64,000 nt of DNA from Falsiroseomonas sp050563545 (GTDB lineage: Bacteria > Pseudomonadota > Alphaproteobacteria > Acetobacterales > Acetobacteraceae). The notes below the pieces were generated by a model, which saw only the letters and a program-made list of their open reading frames with translations, was not told where the DNA came from and did no database searches. The translations under genes and the position numbers were made by a program. Of the stretch, positions 16,047-24,660 are shown in pieces. The stretch's first letter is position 1. Each line of letters starts with the position of its first letter. Location: NCBI RefSeq assembly GCF_050563545.1, contig NZ_JBNXUM010000010.1, positions 158,247 through 222,246 of the forward strand, given 5' to 3'.

Positions 16047-16994
16047 ATGGGGGACAGCGCGACCGTCGTCGCGTCGTCTGCGGGCCTGGCGGCGCGGCGC
16101 GCCGCTCGCACGCCGCGGTCGCGCGCCGCCCGCCACCGACTGGCGGCGGCGGGCTTCCTGCTGCCCGCGCTGGCGATCTACCTGACCGTCATCGTCTATC
16201 CCCTGGTCTACTCCGCTTGGCTCAGCCTGCATGACTGGAACGGCGTCGCCGATACCATGACCTTCGTCGGCGGCGACAATTACCGGATCCTCCTGACGGA
16301 GAATCGCGTCTTCTGGATCGCGCTGAAGAACACCGCGGTCTGGACCGTCGTTGCCCTGACCGTGCCGACGACACTTGGCTTGCTGCTGGCGCTCGCGCTG
16401 AACCGTAAGCTGCGCGGCACCGCCTTTTACCGCGGCATCTACTACTTCCCAGCCATCCTCTCGATGAGCATCACCGGGCTGATCTTCACCTGGATCTACC
16501 ACCCCACGCTCGGCTTCCTGAACCAGATGCTGGAATGGCTGGGCCTGTATGACTTGCAGACCGCCTGGCTGTCGGAGCCTTCCGTCGCGCTCTATGCCGT
16601 GATGGTAGCCGCCGCCTGGCACAATACCGGCCTGCCGATGCTGCTCTACCTCGCGGGGCTGCAGACCATCCCGCAGGAGGTGCTGGAAGCCGCCGAGGTG
16701 GACGGCGCAAGCCCTGTAAGGCGCTTTTTCAGCGTGACCCTGCCCATGCTGCGGGAGACGACCTTCGTCGTCCTCGCCATCACCTTCATCAACGCGCTGA
16801 AGGTCTACGACATCGTCTATGTCATGACCTTCGGCGGGCCCGCGAACACGACGCAGGTGCTCGGCACCTGGATGTACTTCCTGACTTACAACTTCAATCG
16901 CGTCGGCCTTGGCACCGCGATCGCCGTGATCCTCTTCGGCCTGACGCTGATCTTCGCCATTCCCTATCTTCGCCGCGTGGGACGCGACGCATGA
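16047..16994 (+). CDS. Sugar ABC transporter permease (MalF/UgpA type)
   Basis: A 315-residue inner-membrane subunit with six predicted membrane helices: the first around residues 30-52 (FLLPALAIYLTVIVYPLVYS), the rest between 85 and 310. The coupling EAA loop reads EAAEVDGASPVRRFFSVTLP (about 213-232), which docks the ATPase. It follows the binding-protein gene by six bases and overlaps the second permease by ATGA, so the three are one transport unit. No ATP-binding gene is present in the cluster, so a shared ATPase from elsewhere is expected. Confidence 0.92.
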   Translation: MGDSATVVASSAGLAARRAARTPRSRAARHRLAAAGFLLPALAIYLTVIVYPLVYSAWLSLHDWNGVADTMTFVGGDNYRILLTENRVFWIALKNTAVWTVVALTVPTTLGLLLALALNRKLRGTAFYRGIYYFPAILSMSITGLIFTWIYHPTLGFLNQMLEWLGLYDLQTAWLSEPSVALYAVMVAAAWHNTGLPMLLYLAGLQTIPQEVLEAAEVDGASPVRRFFSVTLPMLRETTFVVLAITFINALKVYDIVYVMTFGGPANTTQVLGTWMYFLTYNFNRVGLGTAIAVILFGLTLIFAIPYLRRVGRDA

Positions 16995-17860
16995 GCGCGA
17001 CCAGGCTGCCCCTGCCCATCGCCAGCTGCTCGCGCCAGCTGAAGCGCCGCGCGGGCGATGCGGCGCTCTACACCGCGCTGACACTCGGTGCCGTGGTCTG
17101 GATCGCGCCGGTCTTCCTGCTGGTCGTCACCGCGATGAAGTCGCCGGCGGAGTTCGCGCATAGCGACACCTTCGCATTGCCGCAGTCAATCGAGTGGGTG
17201 AACTTCGCCCGCGCCTGGAAGGCAGGTGTCGAGACCTACTTCGTCAATTCGCTTGGCATCACGCTGATCAAGGTGCCGGTCGGCGTGCTGCTCGCCGCCA
17301 TGGCGTCCTTCGCGCTGGTCTTCATCCCGATGCGCCATTCGAAACGCATCTTCGGCCTGTTCCTCGTCGGGCTCGTCGTGCCGATCCAGATGACGCTGGT
17401 GCCGCTGACGATACTGCTGCGCAACCTCGGTCTAGTGGACAGCCTGGTAGGGTTGTTCTGGCTCTATCTCGGCTTCGGCCTGCCCTTTGGCATCCTGGTG
17501 CTGCGCGGCTTCATGCGCACCCTGCCGAAGGAGCTGATCGAGGCCGCGGTGATCGACGGCTGCTCCTGGTTCGGGGTCTTCCGCCGCATCGTCCTGCCGC
17601 TCTGCAAGCCTGCCATCGTGGCGCTGCTGATCTTCGACGGCATCTCGACCTGGAACGAGTTCATCCTGGCGCAGATCTTCCTGCGCACGAACAGCAACCG
17701 CACTCTGCCGCTCGGCCTGCTGAACTTCCAGACGGAGTTCTCCACGGCTTATGAGCTGCTCGCCGCGGCGCAACTGATGACCATCGCGCCGCTCGCCATC
17801 GTCTACCTCGTCTTCCAGCGGCACTTCGTGAACGGGCTCGCGGGCTCGGTGAAGGGCTGA
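16991..17860 (+). CDS. Sugar ABC transporter permease (MalG/UgpE type)
   Basis: A 289-residue second inner-membrane permease with six predicted helices, the first at about residues 27-47 (ALTLGAVVWIAPVFLLVVTA). The EAA loop reads IEAAVIDGCSWFGVFRRIVLP near residue 182-202, and WNEFILAQIF near 219-228 is typical of this subunit. It starts within the ATGA overlap with the upstream permease. Together they form the channel for the binding protein at 14778. Confidence 0.92.
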   Translation: MSATRLPLPIASCSRQLKRRAGDAALYTALTLGAVVWIAPVFLLVVTAMKSPAEFAHSDTFALPQSIEWVNFARAWKAGVETYFVNSLGITLIKVPVGVLLAAMASFALVFIPMRHSKRIFGLFLVGLVVPIQMTLVPLTILLRNLGLVDSLVGLFWLYLGFGLPFGILVLRGFMRTLPKELIEAAVIDGCSWFGVFRRIVLPLCKPAIVALLIFDGISTWNEFILAQIFLRTNSNRTLPLGLLNFQTEFSTAYELLAAAQLMTIAPLAIVYLVFQRHFVNGLAGSVKG

Positions 17861-17892
17861 CGGATGCAGCACAACTAAAGGGGAACGCCCGA

Positions 17893-18795
17893 ATGAGCCT
17901 GCCGCCCAGCAAGATGGTGCGCGTCATCCTGAACACCGACGCGAAGAACGAGGCGGACGATCAGTACGCCATCGTCCAGGCGCTGCTGACGCCGATGTTC
18001 GACCTGCACTGCATCATGCCCGCGCATTTCGGCCGCAAGAAGTCCGCGCACAGCCTGAAGGACAGCCACGACGAGGTGCAGCTGCTGCTCGACCTGATGG
18101 ACCTCAAGGGCAAGGTGCGCGTGATCGACGGTGCCGAGGACACCATGCCCGACGAGCGCACCCCCGCGGATTCAGCCGGGGCGCGCTTCATCATCGAGCA
18201 GGTCATGAAGGACGATCCCCGTCCGCTGCACGTCGCCTTCCTCGGCCCGCTCACCGACATGGCGGCGGCGATCCTAATGGAGCCGCGGATCGTGAGCCGC
18301 AACGTCCGCGTGGTCTGGATCGGCGGCGGTGTCTGGCCTGTGGGCGGGCAGGAATACAACCTGTCCAACGACATCGCCGCGGCAAACGTCGTCTTCCGCT
18401 CCGGCATCGAGATTTGGCAGATCCCGAAGCCGCTCTACCGCGTCATGGCCGTCAGTTATGCCGAGCTGCGCGAGCGCGTGGAGCCGCATGGCCGGATTGG
18501 CAAGTACCTCGTCGAGCAGCTCATCGAGCACAACGCCCACCGGCCGGAGCCGCTGGAACACCGTTCGCTTGGCGACAGTCCGGCGATCGGCGTGATGATG
18601 TACCCGGAATGCGGCCAGTCAGACTGGCGCGCGGCGCCCGAGTTCAACGCGCTGATGAACTACGAGCACACCGGGCGGAATCGCACGGTCAAGGTCTACA
18701 CCGACATCGACCAGCGCTACATCCACGAGGACTTCTTCGCCAAGCTGGCGCGCTTCAACCGCGGCGTGCAGGAGTTGGCGAAGTTCGACGGCTGA
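17893..18795 (+). CDS. Nucleoside hydrolase-fold protein
   Basis: A 300-residue protein of the inosine-uridine nucleoside hydrolase fold, which cleaves N- or C-glycosidic bonds to ribose-like sugars using a bound Ca2+. The N-terminal RVILNTDAKNEADDQYAIVQ is a variant of the canonical DTDPGxDDAxA cluster: aspartates of the calcium site are kept but the spacing motif is changed to DAKNEADD. LHVAFLGPLTDMAAAIL (near 114-130) and WIGGGVWPVGGQEYNLSNDI (near 140-159) are further fold signatures. Its place in an apiose-like cluster suggests release of a sugar from an unusual glycoside. Confidence 0.8.
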   Translation: MSLPPSKMVRVILNTDAKNEADDQYAIVQALLTPMFDLHCIMPAHFGRKKSAHSLKDSHDEVQLLLDLMDLKGKVRVIDGAEDTMPDERTPADSAGARFIIEQVMKDDPRPLHVAFLGPLTDMAAAILMEPRIVSRNVRVVWIGGGVWPVGGQEYNLSNDIAAANVVFRSGIEIWQIPKPLYRVMAVSYAELRERVEPHGRIGKYLVEQLIEHNAHRPEPLEHRSLGDSPAIGVMMYPECGQSDWRAAPEFNALMNYEHTGRNRTVKVYTDIDQRYIHEDFFAKLARFNRGVQELAKFDG

Positions 18796-18811
18796 GGAGG
18801 GAGTGAAGAGG

Positions 18812-19549
18812 GTGTCCGTCGGGCAGATCCAGCGGCGGAAGTTGTCCGAGGCGGTGCTCGACCGCCTAATGGACCGCATCGGCGCCGGCGAGTTCCCGCC
18901 GGGCAGCCAGCTGCCGTCGGAGCGCGACCTCATGGAGGCCTATGGCGTCGGCCGCCCAGCGGTGCGGGAAGCACTGCAATCGCTGGAGCGGTCCGGCATC
19001 ATCAACATCACCCATGGCGAACGTGCGCGCGTCGCGGTGCCGTCCGCGGCCGGGCTGGTCGCACAGATCGCCGGGGGTGCGCAGCACCTCATGCGCATCG
19101 CGCCCGGCTCGGTAGAGCACCTGAAGGAGGCGCGCGTGTTCCTGGAAGCCGGCCTTGCCCGGCTGGCCGCCGAGCGCGCGAGCGATGACGGCGTCGTCGC
19201 CCTTGGCGCCCTGATCGAGCAGCAGCGCCGCGCGCGGGCACGGCCGCGCGACTTCGTGAATGCCGACATGGCCTTCCACCGCCAGATCGCGGCGATGACG
19301 GGCAACCCGATCTTCCCCGCGGTGGTGGAGGCGATGTTCGGCTGGCTCGGCGCGCATCACCGGTCTCTGGTGCGCGCGCCAGGCGCGGAAAGCCTGACGC
19401 TTGCAGAGCATGAGCGCATCGTGGCGGCGATCGAGGCGCGAGATCCCGCCCAGGCCGAGGCGGCAATGCGCGACCACCTGACCCGCGCCAATGCGCTCTA
19501 TGGCAGCCTGCTGCGCAGGGAGGCAGAGACAGCGGAGGTCACGTCGTGA
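18812..19549 (+). CDS. FadR-subfamily GntR transcriptional regulator
   Basis: A 245-residue regulator starting at GTG 18812, ten bases after GGAGGG; GTG 18803 is too close to that site. The N-terminal winged helix includes RLMDRIGAGEFPPGSQLPSE, RDLMEAYGVGRPAVREALQ and the wing, all typical of GntR proteins. The C-terminal FCD domain carries metal/ligand-site histidines such as AFHRQIAAMTGNP and HHRSL, plus the AEHERIVAAIEARDP motif. It overlaps the next gene by GTGA. It most likely senses the imported sugar or its acid and acts at the dyad 13209-13228. Confidence 0.9.
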   Translation: MSVGQIQRRKLSEAVLDRLMDRIGAGEFPPGSQLPSERDLMEAYGVGRPAVREALQSLERSGIINITHGERARVAVPSAAGLVAQIAGGAQHLMRIAPGSVEHLKEARVFLEAGLARLAAERASDDGVVALGALIEQQRRARARPRDFVNADMAFHRQIAAMTGNPIFPAVVEAMFGWLGAHHRSLVRAPGAESLTLAEHERIVAAIEARDPAQAEAAMRDHLTRANALYGSLLRREAETAEVTS

Positions 19550-21627
19550 CGGAGGACGAGGCCGCGCTACTGACTTTCGGCACGACGGAACCCCCGCCGG
19601 CACGCCACGTGCTTCAGGCCGGCGCGTTGCGCTGCGTTCTCGAAGCGGGGGTGGTGCGGCATGTCACCTGGCGCGGCGTGGAGGTGCTGCGCGGCATCGC
19701 CTATCTGCTGCGCGACACGGATTGGGGCACGCCGTCCTCGAAGGTCGGCGGGCTCGCGGTAGAGGAAGACGCAGACGCCTTCCGCGTGTCGTTCGAAAGC
19801 TGCACCGCCGTAGGTGATGCTACTTTCATCGTTACAGCGCGCATCGAGGGCCGGGCAGACGGCTCGCTGGTCTTCGACGCGACCGGCGTCGCCGACGGGC
19901 CGATCGACACCTGCCGCTGCGGCTTTGTGGTGCTGCATTCCGCCGCCGTCGCCGGCCTGGACCTCGAGGTCGAACACACCGGCGGCGCCGTCTCACACAT
20001 GCGCTTCCCGACGGAGATCAGCCCGTCCCAGCCGGTCCTCGACATCCGCGCCCTGACCTGTCGGCCGGCGCCGTGGATCGCGGTGACGTGCCGCATGGAA
20101 GCGGACCTCCCGCTCGATCCCGCCGGCAAGTTCGAGATGGAGGATCAGCGCAACTGGTCCGACGCCTCCTTCAAGACCTATGTCGGCTCGCTGCTGGATC
20201 CCTGGCCGTACCGGCTGGAAGCCGGCGTCGCACGCCGGCAGCGCGTCGAGGTAGCGATCAAGGACGACGGACCGGCGATGCCGGCCATCGCCACTGGCGA
20301 CGCTGCACCGCACATCGAGCTCGTCGATGCTGGGCGGATGCGGCTGCCGGAGATCGGGATGGGCGTGCCGCAGGGCGCGGCGGGGATCGACGATGCCGCG
20401 GCCGCGCGGGTTGCGGCGCTAGGTCCGCGCTGGCTCGTCGTGTCGCTCGAGCTCGATACGGCGGGCCAGCGCGAACAGCTGGCGGCCGCCGCGACGCTTG
20501 CCCGGCGATGCGGCGCGCGGATCCAGTTGGAGATCGTGCTGCCGGCCTTGGCGCCGGCAAATGTGGAACTCGCGGCCGCCGCGCACCTCTGCGCGGAAGC
20601 CGGGCTGTCGCCCGCGGCGGTGCTGGCCTGTCCGCGTGCAATGATGCGCAGCTACCAGCCGAGCGATAGCTGGCCAGACGTGCCCCCGCCCGACGCCTGC
20701 GCCGAGGCCGCGCGCGCTGCCTTCCCGGGCGCGCGCATCGGCGCGGGCATGGTGACCTACTACACCGAGCTCAATCGCTTCCGGCCCGGCGGCCAGGCCT
20801 TCGACTTCATCGGCCACGCTACCGCGCCCATCGTGCACGCGGCCGACGATGTCTCGGTCATGGAGACACTGGAATCGCTGCCCCACATGGCGCGGTCGGT
20901 GCGCGCGATCTGGCCGGGGCGCGGGCACCGCATCGGCCCGTCCTCGCTAGCGATGCGCAGCAACCCCTACGGCGCGGCCCTTGTGCCCAACCCCGATCTC
21001 CGCCGCGCCGCGCTGGCTGGCGAGGATCCTCGCCAGCACGGTCTCTTCGCCGCGGCCTGGACAATCGGCTATGCAGCCGCGCTGGCTCCTGAAGGGACGG
21101 AAATGGTGGCGCTGCACGCAACGCATGGCGCGTCGACGCTGCTGGCGATGCCGGTGTCCTCGCAACTCCCGCTTCCGTCCGGTGCCACGGTGCCGCCGGT
21201 CTTCCACGCGCTTAGATGGCTGGCGCGCGGCGGCGGACAGCGCGCAATGATGGTGCTCGGCGCACCGCCCGGCCTTGGCGCGGTTGCCTGGGTCGATGAC
21301 AACAGCACACGCGTCGCGCTCGCGAATCTCACGCCGACGTCGCTGAGAGTGCGATTGGATGGCGTTTGGCGCGCGCAGACCCTAGACCTTCATGGTGTCC
21401 TGCCGGCTCTGCGCGACGAGCATTGGCTCGACAGGACAACGCTCGCGGGCAGCGTGTTCGGTATTGAGCCTTACGCCAGCTTATTCCTTCACAACGCCCG
21501 GGATGAAGACGCGCGCATTGGGAGGGTAAAGGGAAGGCGGTCGAGTTCAACCGCCAGCCTAGAGGCGCATCACGGACAGGCTCAGCATGGACTTGCCGCA
21601 ACCGGCGTGAACGGCAAGGCGGCGTAG
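19546..21627 (+). CDS. apnL: D-apionate lactonase-like protein
   Basis: A 693-residue protein resembling ApnL, which opens D-apionolactone to D-apionate. Features recalled for the family are an N-terminal beta-rich domain with GVEVLRGIAYLLRDTDWGTP (about 44-63), the FEMEDQRNWSDASFKTYVG segment near residue 198-216, and a TIM-barrel-like middle with GAGMVTYYTELNRFRPGGQ near 398-416. The last ~45 residues after EPYASLFLHN look like extra read-through sequence rather than fold. It is coupled to the GntR gene by a GTGA overlap. With the ApsD-like enzyme it supports an apiose-type pathway. Confidence 0.75.
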   Translation: MTEDEAALLTFGTTEPPPARHVLQAGALRCVLEAGVVRHVTWRGVEVLRGIAYLLRDTDWGTPSSKVGGLAVEEDADAFRVSFESCTAVGDATFIVTARIEGRADGSLVFDATGVADGPIDTCRCGFVVLHSAAVAGLDLEVEHTGGAVSHMRFPTEISPSQPVLDIRALTCRPAPWIAVTCRMEADLPLDPAGKFEMEDQRNWSDASFKTYVGSLLDPWPYRLEAGVARRQRVEVAIKDDGPAMPAIATGDAAPHIELVDAGRMRLPEIGMGVPQGAAGIDDAAAARVAALGPRWLVVSLELDTAGQREQLAAAATLARRCGARIQLEIVLPALAPANVELAAAAHLCAEAGLSPAAVLACPRAMMRSYQPSDSWPDVPPPDACAEAARAAFPGARIGAGMVTYYTELNRFRPGGQAFDFIGHATAPIVHAADDVSVMETLESLPHMARSVRAIWPGRGHRIGPSSLAMRSNPYGAALVPNPDLRRAALAGEDPRQHGLFAAAWTIGYAAALAPEGTEMVALHATHGASTLLAMPVSSQLPLPSGATVPPVFHALRWLARGGGQRAMMVLGAPPGLGAVAWVDDNSTRVALANLTPTSLRVRLDGVWRAQTLDLHGVLPALRDEHWLDRTTLAGSVFGIEPYASLFLHNARDEDARIGRVKGRRSSSTASLEAHHGQAQHGLAATGVNGKAA

Positions 21628-22034
21628 TGCGCCAAGATAGCCTCGCGCACCGCTTTGCTGTCCGCTTCGCCTGGCGGCGCGAAGGCTCCGGGCGGGCCTC
21701 TTGCAGGCCTGCACGGGTGCGTCCAGTCAATGCCGCGATCGCCCGGCTCTTGGCCCTTGTCGCCAAAGGCGTGCAGCCGCCCCGCATGGCGCGTGAGGTG
21801 GAGGTGATCGTCGCCGAATGGCTACGCGTGCCGGACGCCGATCCGTCAGAAGCGAAGGCGTGGCTCGACGAGCTGCGTGAGCAGATCGCGGTCGGTGTCG
21901 GCGATGCGGAGGAGCAGGTCTCCGACATCGATAGCAGTGAGCCGGCTGCTGTGCGCCAGGCGCAAGCCACGTTGGCTGCGCTGGTCGCCACGCGGGATGC
22001 CGCTGAGCGTGCGCGCGCCGCTGTCCTGGCCTGA
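21627..22034 (+). CDS. Hypothetical protein, coupled to the lactonase-like gene
   Basis: Up to 135 residues, starting at a GTG that shares its first base with the preceding stop (TAGTG). No family is recognised. The first ~35 residues are basic and low in confidence. The C-terminal 100 residues are helical and acidic (AREVEVIVAEWLRVPDADP, then EAKAWLDELREQIAVGVGD) with coiled-coil potential. It may not belong to the sugar pathway; the true start could be further in. Confidence 0.45.
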   Translation: MRQDSLAHRFAVRFAWRREGSGRASCRPARVRPVNAAIARLLALVAKGVQPPRMAREVEVIVAEWLRVPDADPSEAKAWLDELREQIAVGVGDAEEQVSDIDSSEPAAVRQAQATLAALVATRDAAERARAAVLA

Positions 22035-22116
22035 ACAGTCCTCACCGGCTGTGCATGCCGGTCCTGACACGCCGCCTCATCTCGGCTAATGGGCAGGCCT
22101 CGCAAGGAGCTTGTCT

Positions 22117-22428
22117 ATGTCGAAGAAGTTTCTGACCGACGTCATCGCCCAGTCCGCTGACATGCCGGCCCTAGCCGCAGGCCGCCTGGCCGCGGACATC
22201 ATCGCCACAATCAAGGGGCAGATCGTCGAGAATGGTCGCTTCACCATCCCTGACTTCGGCGCGTTCGTTGTGCGCGAGACGGCGAAGCGGACGGCGCTGA
22301 ACCCGAAGACGGGCGAGAAGGTCGCGGTTAAGGCCGGCGCAGCGGTGCGCTTCAAGGCGAGCCCGGCGCTGAAGGAGGCGGCCTTCGCTGGTCTGAAGAA
22401 GGCGAAGCGCAAAGCTGCGAGGAGCTGA
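22117..22428 (+). CDS. HU-family DNA-binding protein
   Basis: A 103-residue nucleoid-associated protein that bends DNA as a dimer. ATG 22117 has AAGGAG seven bases upstream; an in-frame TTG at 22111 is unlikely. The N-terminal helical body is followed by GRFTIPDFGAFVVRETAKRT, the conserved IHF/HU strand region, then the arm with NPKTGEKVAVKAGAAVRFKA and a lysine-rich C-terminal tail (KKAKRKAARS) longer than in typical 90-residue HU. The tail could add nonspecific DNA affinity. A strong hairpin follows the stop. Confidence 0.93.
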   Translation: MSKKFLTDVIAQSADMPALAAGRLAADIIATIKGQIVENGRFTIPDFGAFVVRETAKRTALNPKTGEKVAVKAGAAVRFKASPALKEAAFAGLKKAKRKAARS

Positions 22429-22430
22429 CT

Positions 22431-22469
22431 GCGCGCGGGCACGGCCGCGTGCGGCTGTGCCCGCTGCGC
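22431..22469 (+). terminator. GC-rich hairpin after the HU gene
   Basis: GCGGGCA (22435) pairs with TGCCCGC (22458), enclosing an inner GCCGC/GCGGC stem; an outer GCGC/GCGC pair extends it past one bulged T. It begins three bases after the HU stop. There is no T-run downstream, so termination is likely but not certain. Confidence 0.55.
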
Positions 22470-22560
22470 AGCACTAGCCAGTCCAGGTGCCGCGTTCGGT
22501 CACCGCCCGAGAACACGAGCCCTTATTGCGCGGCAGCGCGAGATCACCCGGAGCCTTGCT

Positions 22561-23214
22561 ATGGCCGTCACCATAACCGCCTTCGAACACTCCCCCGATC
22601 GCGGCAGAGGGCTGGCCCGCGACATGCGTGTCCGCTGGGCGCTCGAAGAAGTGGGCCAGCCTTACGACGTTCGTCTGCTGTCCTTCGGTGCGATGAAGGA
22701 ACCCGCGCATCGCAAGCTCCATCCGTTCGGGCAGATCCCGACCTACGAGGACGGCGACCTTGTCCTGTTCGAGTCGGGCGCGATCGTGTTCCATGTCGCG
22801 GAGCACCACGCGGGCCTGCTGCCTAGCGCCGCTCATGCCCGGGCGCGCGCGATCGCATGGATGTTCGCTGCGCTCAACACCGTGGAACCACCAATCGTTG
22901 ATCGCGCAAGCGCCATCCTCATGGAGCGCGACAAGGTTTGGCACGGGGAGCGCTTGCCCATCCTCGATGATCGTGTCCGCAACCGACTGCGCGAACTTTC
23001 CAGTCGTCTTGGCGAGGCCGACTGGCTCGATGGTGCGTTCAGCGCCGGTGACTTGCTGATGGTCACGGTGCTGCGCAGGTTGATCGGATCAGGCATCTTG
23101 GAGGAATACCCGAACCTCTCCGCCTACGTCGGCCGTGGCGAATCGCGGCCAGCCTATAAGCGCGCTTTCGCCGCTCAGCTGGCGGTGTTTGCCGGCACTC
23201 CGCAAAGCGGCTGA
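22561..23214 (+). CDS. Glutathione S-transferase family protein
   Basis: A 217-residue two-domain protein. The N-terminal thioredoxin-like glutathione-binding half includes MRVRWALEEVGQPYDVRLLS and HPFGQIPTYEDGDLVLFESGAIV (about 58-80), with the cis-proline and ESGAI glutathione site. The helical C-terminal half has DWLDGAFSAGDLLMVTVLRR (about 158-177), the usual N-capping/hydrophobic staple region. No catalytic N-terminal Ser/Cys is obvious. A GGAG eight bases upstream supports ATG 22561. Substrate unknown; a detoxification or stress role is usual for the family. Confidence 0.9.
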   Translation: MAVTITAFEHSPDRGRGLARDMRVRWALEEVGQPYDVRLLSFGAMKEPAHRKLHPFGQIPTYEDGDLVLFESGAIVFHVAEHHAGLLPSAAHARARAIAWMFAALNTVEPPIVDRASAILMERDKVWHGERLPILDDRVRNRLRELSSRLGEADWLDGAFSAGDLLMVTVLRRLIGSGILEEYPNLSAYVGRGESRPAYKRAFAAQLAVFAGTPQSG

Positions 23215-23800
23215 TCGTCGAAAGCTCCTGACGCGACTGTTCCGCCGATTGGGATGCGGTGACCCCCATTTCGTCCGAGACCGGCTGGTGGCTCCGCCGC
23301 TAACAAGACCCGTTCCGCTGGAGACCCAGGGTCGGATGATGGTATAGCTTCATCGCGCAGTGTCCGCTCGGGTCCGACTTCCGCTCGTCGCCGAACCGCC
23401 TGCGTCGCATTACTAGCTGACGGAGCGCCACGGCGACGCTGTTACGATTCACCCGGTGGCGGCGCGTGAGTCGCTGGTGCTAGGTCTGAGGAACGTCGAG
23501 ATCGTGTCGCTCGACACGGCGGTGGCTCCCGAGCCACGCAGCCGGTCAATCCGCAGCGTGCCTCGCGAGCCGATGGGTCCTTCCTGGGCCTGTCGTATGC
23601 GGGGGGCGGAAGCGCGCGACATCGCTAGCGTCAGGCTTTTTCTGCAGGTTGCCAGTGTTGCCAAGGCTCAGATCGAGCCGCAAGTGATTCATCCAGGTGC
23701 ATTCCTGATTGGAAGCGGTGGACGCCAAAGCGAGGCAGTTGCCAGCGGGCTGGCATCGCCGCCGGCCCGGTTGCCAGTTGCCGTCGTGATGGAGACGATC
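23215..23800. other. No gene recognised
   Basis: This 586-base stretch between the glutathione transferase and the phage-type small terminase gene has an open plus-strand frame from 23456. Its codon use and peptide (many Arg, Ser, Pro, no motif) do not look real. No RNA gene or repeat was seen. Confidence 0.5.
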
Positions 23801-24307
23801 ATGCCGGAGCGCACCACCTCGGCGCGTGACGTCGCGCGCCGGCTCGACGTCTCGCACACCGCCATCCAGAAGGCCGAGCGGGTCGGGCGCATCAGTCGCG
23901 AGCCGGACGGCAGCTGGGACATCGACCGGGTCCGGCGCGACATAGCCGAGACGGCACGACCAGGCCGCTCGCCGCTGGCGCCCCCGATGGAGACGACCGC
24001 ACTCGGGCGGCTGACCATCGCCGGGCTGGCCCTGCGCGTGGAAGCGCAGCGCCTCGCGCTCGATCGCAGCAAGGGGCGGCTGGTCGACATCGCGACAGCG
24101 GACGCCCGCATCGACGAGATTGCGGGCGCCATGCGCGATGCGCTGCTGAACTGGCCCGCGCGAGTGTCGGGGCAGATTGCCGCCCAGGTCGGCACGGATC
24201 CCCACCTCGTGCAGACCATGCTGCAGGAGCACATCGGCTCGCTGCTGACGGAAGTCGCGGCGCGGCTAGAGTCCCGGTCGGGCATCGGGACATCGCCCAC
24301 CGAATAG
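23801..24307 (+). CDS. Phage terminase small-subunit-like (Nu1-type) DNA-binding protein
   Basis: A 168-residue protein beginning MPERTTSARDVARRLDVSHTAIQKAERVGRIS, a MerR-like helix-turn-helix as in lambda Nu1-type packaging proteins, followed by a short wing (DGSWDIDRVRRD). The C-terminal part is helical: LALRVEAQRLALDRSKGRLVD and RDALLNWPARVSGQIAAQVG, the latter typical of terminase small subunits. ATG 23801 has GGAGACG seven bases upstream. No large terminase or other capsid genes follow, so it is a prophage remnant or a domesticated regulator. Confidence 0.75.
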   Translation: MPERTTSARDVARRLDVSHTAIQKAERVGRISREPDGSWDIDRVRRDIAETARPGRSPLAPPMETTALGRLTIAGLALRVEAQRLALDRSKGRLVDIATADARIDEIAGAMRDALLNWPARVSGQIAAQVGTDPHLVQTMLQEHIGSLLTEVAARLESRSGIGTSPTE

Positions 24308-24390
24308 GGTGCGGCGGCGATCTATCGCTTGGCTCAGCCCACGCCGCAGCGCGAATGGTCCGTCACGCGATGCGCATGACGGAGAAGGCG

Positions 24391-24615
24391 ATGAGCAAGA
24401 GCGAAGCGAACCAGCAGCGGAGCCTCAAAGCCTTCCTGGCGAAGAAGGCGGAGTGCGACGCCCTGCTCGCCGAGTTGCAGGGGGCCAGCGAGGACCACTT
24501 CGGGGCGGACCCGGAAGCGGTGCTCTGGCGCGAGACGGCCTGGCTCGCGGACGCCACGGCGAAGCTGAAGGACATCGCAGATCAGCACTTGCGCCGGGGT
24601 GAATACGCCGCCTGA
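24391..24615 (+). CDS. Small hypothetical helical protein
   Basis: A 74-residue protein (MSKSEANQQRSLKAFLAKKA, then CDALLAELQGASEDHF) that is charged and fully helical in appearance. ATG 24391 is preceded by GGAGAAG; upstream in-frame ATGs at 24355, 24370 and 24376 exist. No family is recognised. It sits between the terminase-like gene and the DUF3489 gene, in the same orientation, and may be cotranscribed with them. Confidence 0.6.
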   Translation: MSKSEANQQRSLKAFLAKKAECDALLAELQGASEDHFGADPEAVLWRETAWLADATAKLKDIADQHLRRGEYAA

Positions 24616-24660
24616 CGCGGGACGCTCCCGCACCGGCCCGACCGGCAGCTCCGGCGGGGC

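Noticed and set aside
23456..23800. N-terminal extension of the terminase-like gene
   Set aside because: Residues before the ATG at 23801 have no motif and a ribosome site lies directly before 23801.
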